A DNA stretch of 7,028 nucleotides from Anaerolineae bacterium (GTDB taxonomy: Bacteria; Chloroflexota; Anaerolineae; 4572-78; NAK82), in the NCBI GenBank assembly GCA_030597485.1, contig JAUVRU010000101.1, positions 1 to 7,028 of the forward strand. Direction: 5' to 3'. This document shows, in pieces, positions 6,217 to 7,028 of this stretch (its first letter is position 1; each line of letters starts with the position of its first letter). A program made the position numbers and the translations under genes. The notes beneath the pieces were generated by a model. The model was not told the DNA's origin. It made no database searches and was given only the letters and a program-made list of their open reading frames with translations.

Positions 6217-7028
6217 TCATCCGGCAAACTTCGGCGCCGTCATCCCTTTGACGTCCACCTTGACCCGGAAAAGGTCGCCTGCCTGCGGCTGGTTTTTCCT
6301 CTCTTCATCGCTCAGGGTCTCCCAGGCAGTGGTGATGTACAGCTCGTCCAGGTTCTCCCCGCCGAAGGCACACTTGGTGATGTTTTGGGCCGGCAGCCGG
6401 ATTTCGCGGTCTATCTTGCCCATGGGGTCATACCTGATGATCTTCCAGCCTCCCCAAAGAGCTGTCCACAGAAAGCCCTCACTGTCGACGATATGGCCAT
6501 CTGGGTATCCTTCCTCCTCGGGGACCTGTGCAAACGGGCGCCGATTGCTGATCGTACCAGCAACGGCATCGAAATCGTATGCCCATATCACCCGGCGCAT
6601 GGTGTCGGTGAAATACATTGTCTTGCTGTCGGGACTCCAGGCACCGCCGTTGGAGCAGGAAAATCCGGTGTCCATCTGGTGGACAGATCCGTCTGGATCC
6701 ACGCGATAGAGCGCGCCATCGGGCACTTCAGGGTCGTCCTTGTTCATCGTGCCGGCCCAGAATCGGCCCTGGGCATCGACTGCCCCATCGTTGAAACGAT
6801 TGAATGGTTTGTCCGCTTCAGGATTGGCGAAGAAACTAAGGCCCGGGCTTGCCGGTTCCCAGAAGGCCAGCCCCTTGGATGTGCCGGCAACGAAGCCGCC
6901 CGAGGCTCGCGCACCCAGCGTGGTCACCATCACGTCAAATCCCCACGAATCGTGTTTGCCGGTGGATGGATAGAATCGATGGATGTGCTGGCTGGGAATG
7001 TCAACCCAGTACAGCGCCTGCTCCTCAG
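6217..7028 (-). CDS. SMP-30/gluconolactonase/LRE-like protein, 5' partial
   Basis: The last 269 residues of a six-bladed beta-propeller SMP-30 family protein are visible; the start lies beyond the right edge, since the frame stays open to 7026. The first visible residues, EEQALYWVDIPSQHIHRFYP, match the typical first blade, so only the first few tens of residues should be missing. Family landmarks, in visible numbering: RFNDGAVD with Asn79 and the preceding Arg (the substrate-side RxN), WAGTM just after, CSNGGAWSPD with Asn126, and YPDGHIVD with Asp176. The Asn and Asp correspond to metal ligands in characterised members; the N-terminal glutamate ligand is off the window. Known relatives hydrolyse sugar lactones such as gluconolactone, with a Ca, Zn or Mg ion. 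A GTG at 6933 is internal and not a start. The gene lies directly upstream of the glycoside hydrolase, which fits a sugar-related operon. Confidence 0.9.
   Translation of the reverse strand, partial: EEQALYWVDIPSQHIHRFYPSTGKHDSWGFDVMVTTLGARASGGFVAGTSKGLAFWEPASPGLSFFANPEADKPFNRFNDGAVDAQGRFWAGTMNKDDPEVPDGALYRVDPDGSVHQMDTGFSCSNGGAWSPDSKTMYFTDTMRRVIWAYDFDAVAGTISNRRPFAQVPEEEGYPDGHIVDSEGFLWTALWGGWKIIRYDPMGKIDREIRLPAQNITKCAFGGENLDELYITTAWETLSDEERKNQPQAGDLFRVKVDVKGMTAPKFAG

Noticed and set aside
6065..6709. A 214-codon plus-strand frame spanning the GH and SMP-30 genes
   Set aside because: It overlaps two well-supported minus-strand genes in antisense and contains no domain-like motif.
1..7028. CRISPR arrays, insertion sequences, tRNA/rRNA genes and phage or defence modules
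   Set aside because: I saw no regularly spaced repeats, terminal inverted repeats with a transposase, tRNA-like cloverleafs or defence-type domains other than the dead PIN fragment.

Overview
The window is ordinary bacterial chromosomal DNA, GC-rich (roughly 60% by eye) and densely coded. It holds six substantial genes and one decayed gene fragment. No rRNA, tRNA, CRISPR array, transposase, integrase or phage gene was seen. The protein set resembles what is common in Chloroflexota (Anaerolineae/Caldilineae-like) genomes or metagenome bins: an RNA 2',3'-cyclic phosphodiesterase, a TIGR00725-type Rossmann protein, an amidohydrolase, a cysteine-rich class-III aminotransferase, a membrane-anchored clan-A glycoside hydrolase and an SMP-30 protein. 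That taxonomic guess rests on remembered family style and not on a search.

Layout. Positions 38-1139 (+ strand) carry two closely spaced genes: thpR (LigT/2H phosphoesterase) and a small SLOG/LOG-like nucleotide-binding protein. They converge, with an 18-nt gap, on a long run of minus-strand genes. In transcription order (right to left) these are: an SMP-30/gluconolactonase-like gene whose 5' end lies beyond position 7028; a membrane-anchored glycoside hydrolase 25 nt downstream of it; a degraded PIN-domain (VapC-like) toxin remnant; a PLP-dependent class-III aminotransferase; and an amidohydrolase of the metal-dependent TIM-barrel superfamily.

How they may work together. SMP-30 and the glycoside hydrolase are probably co-transcribed and both suggest sugar/polysaccharide metabolism, one cytoplasmic and one at the cell surface. 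The aminotransferase and amidohydrolase, separated by 141 nt that contain a hairpin, look like a second small catabolic unit acting on an unidentified amino compound. Their substrates cannot be read from sequence alone. The gap between the two units is the only accessory-looking spot, because it holds a C-terminal-only fragment of a VapC toxin.

No convincing new system (defence, mobile, RNA-guided or otherwise) was found. The points most worth checking are the unannotated vapC remnant, the CxxC-x8-C-x3-C cluster and non-canonical PLP-site motifs of the aminotransferase, the aminotransferase/amidohydrolase pairing, and two start sites that a longest-ORF rule would place wrongly.
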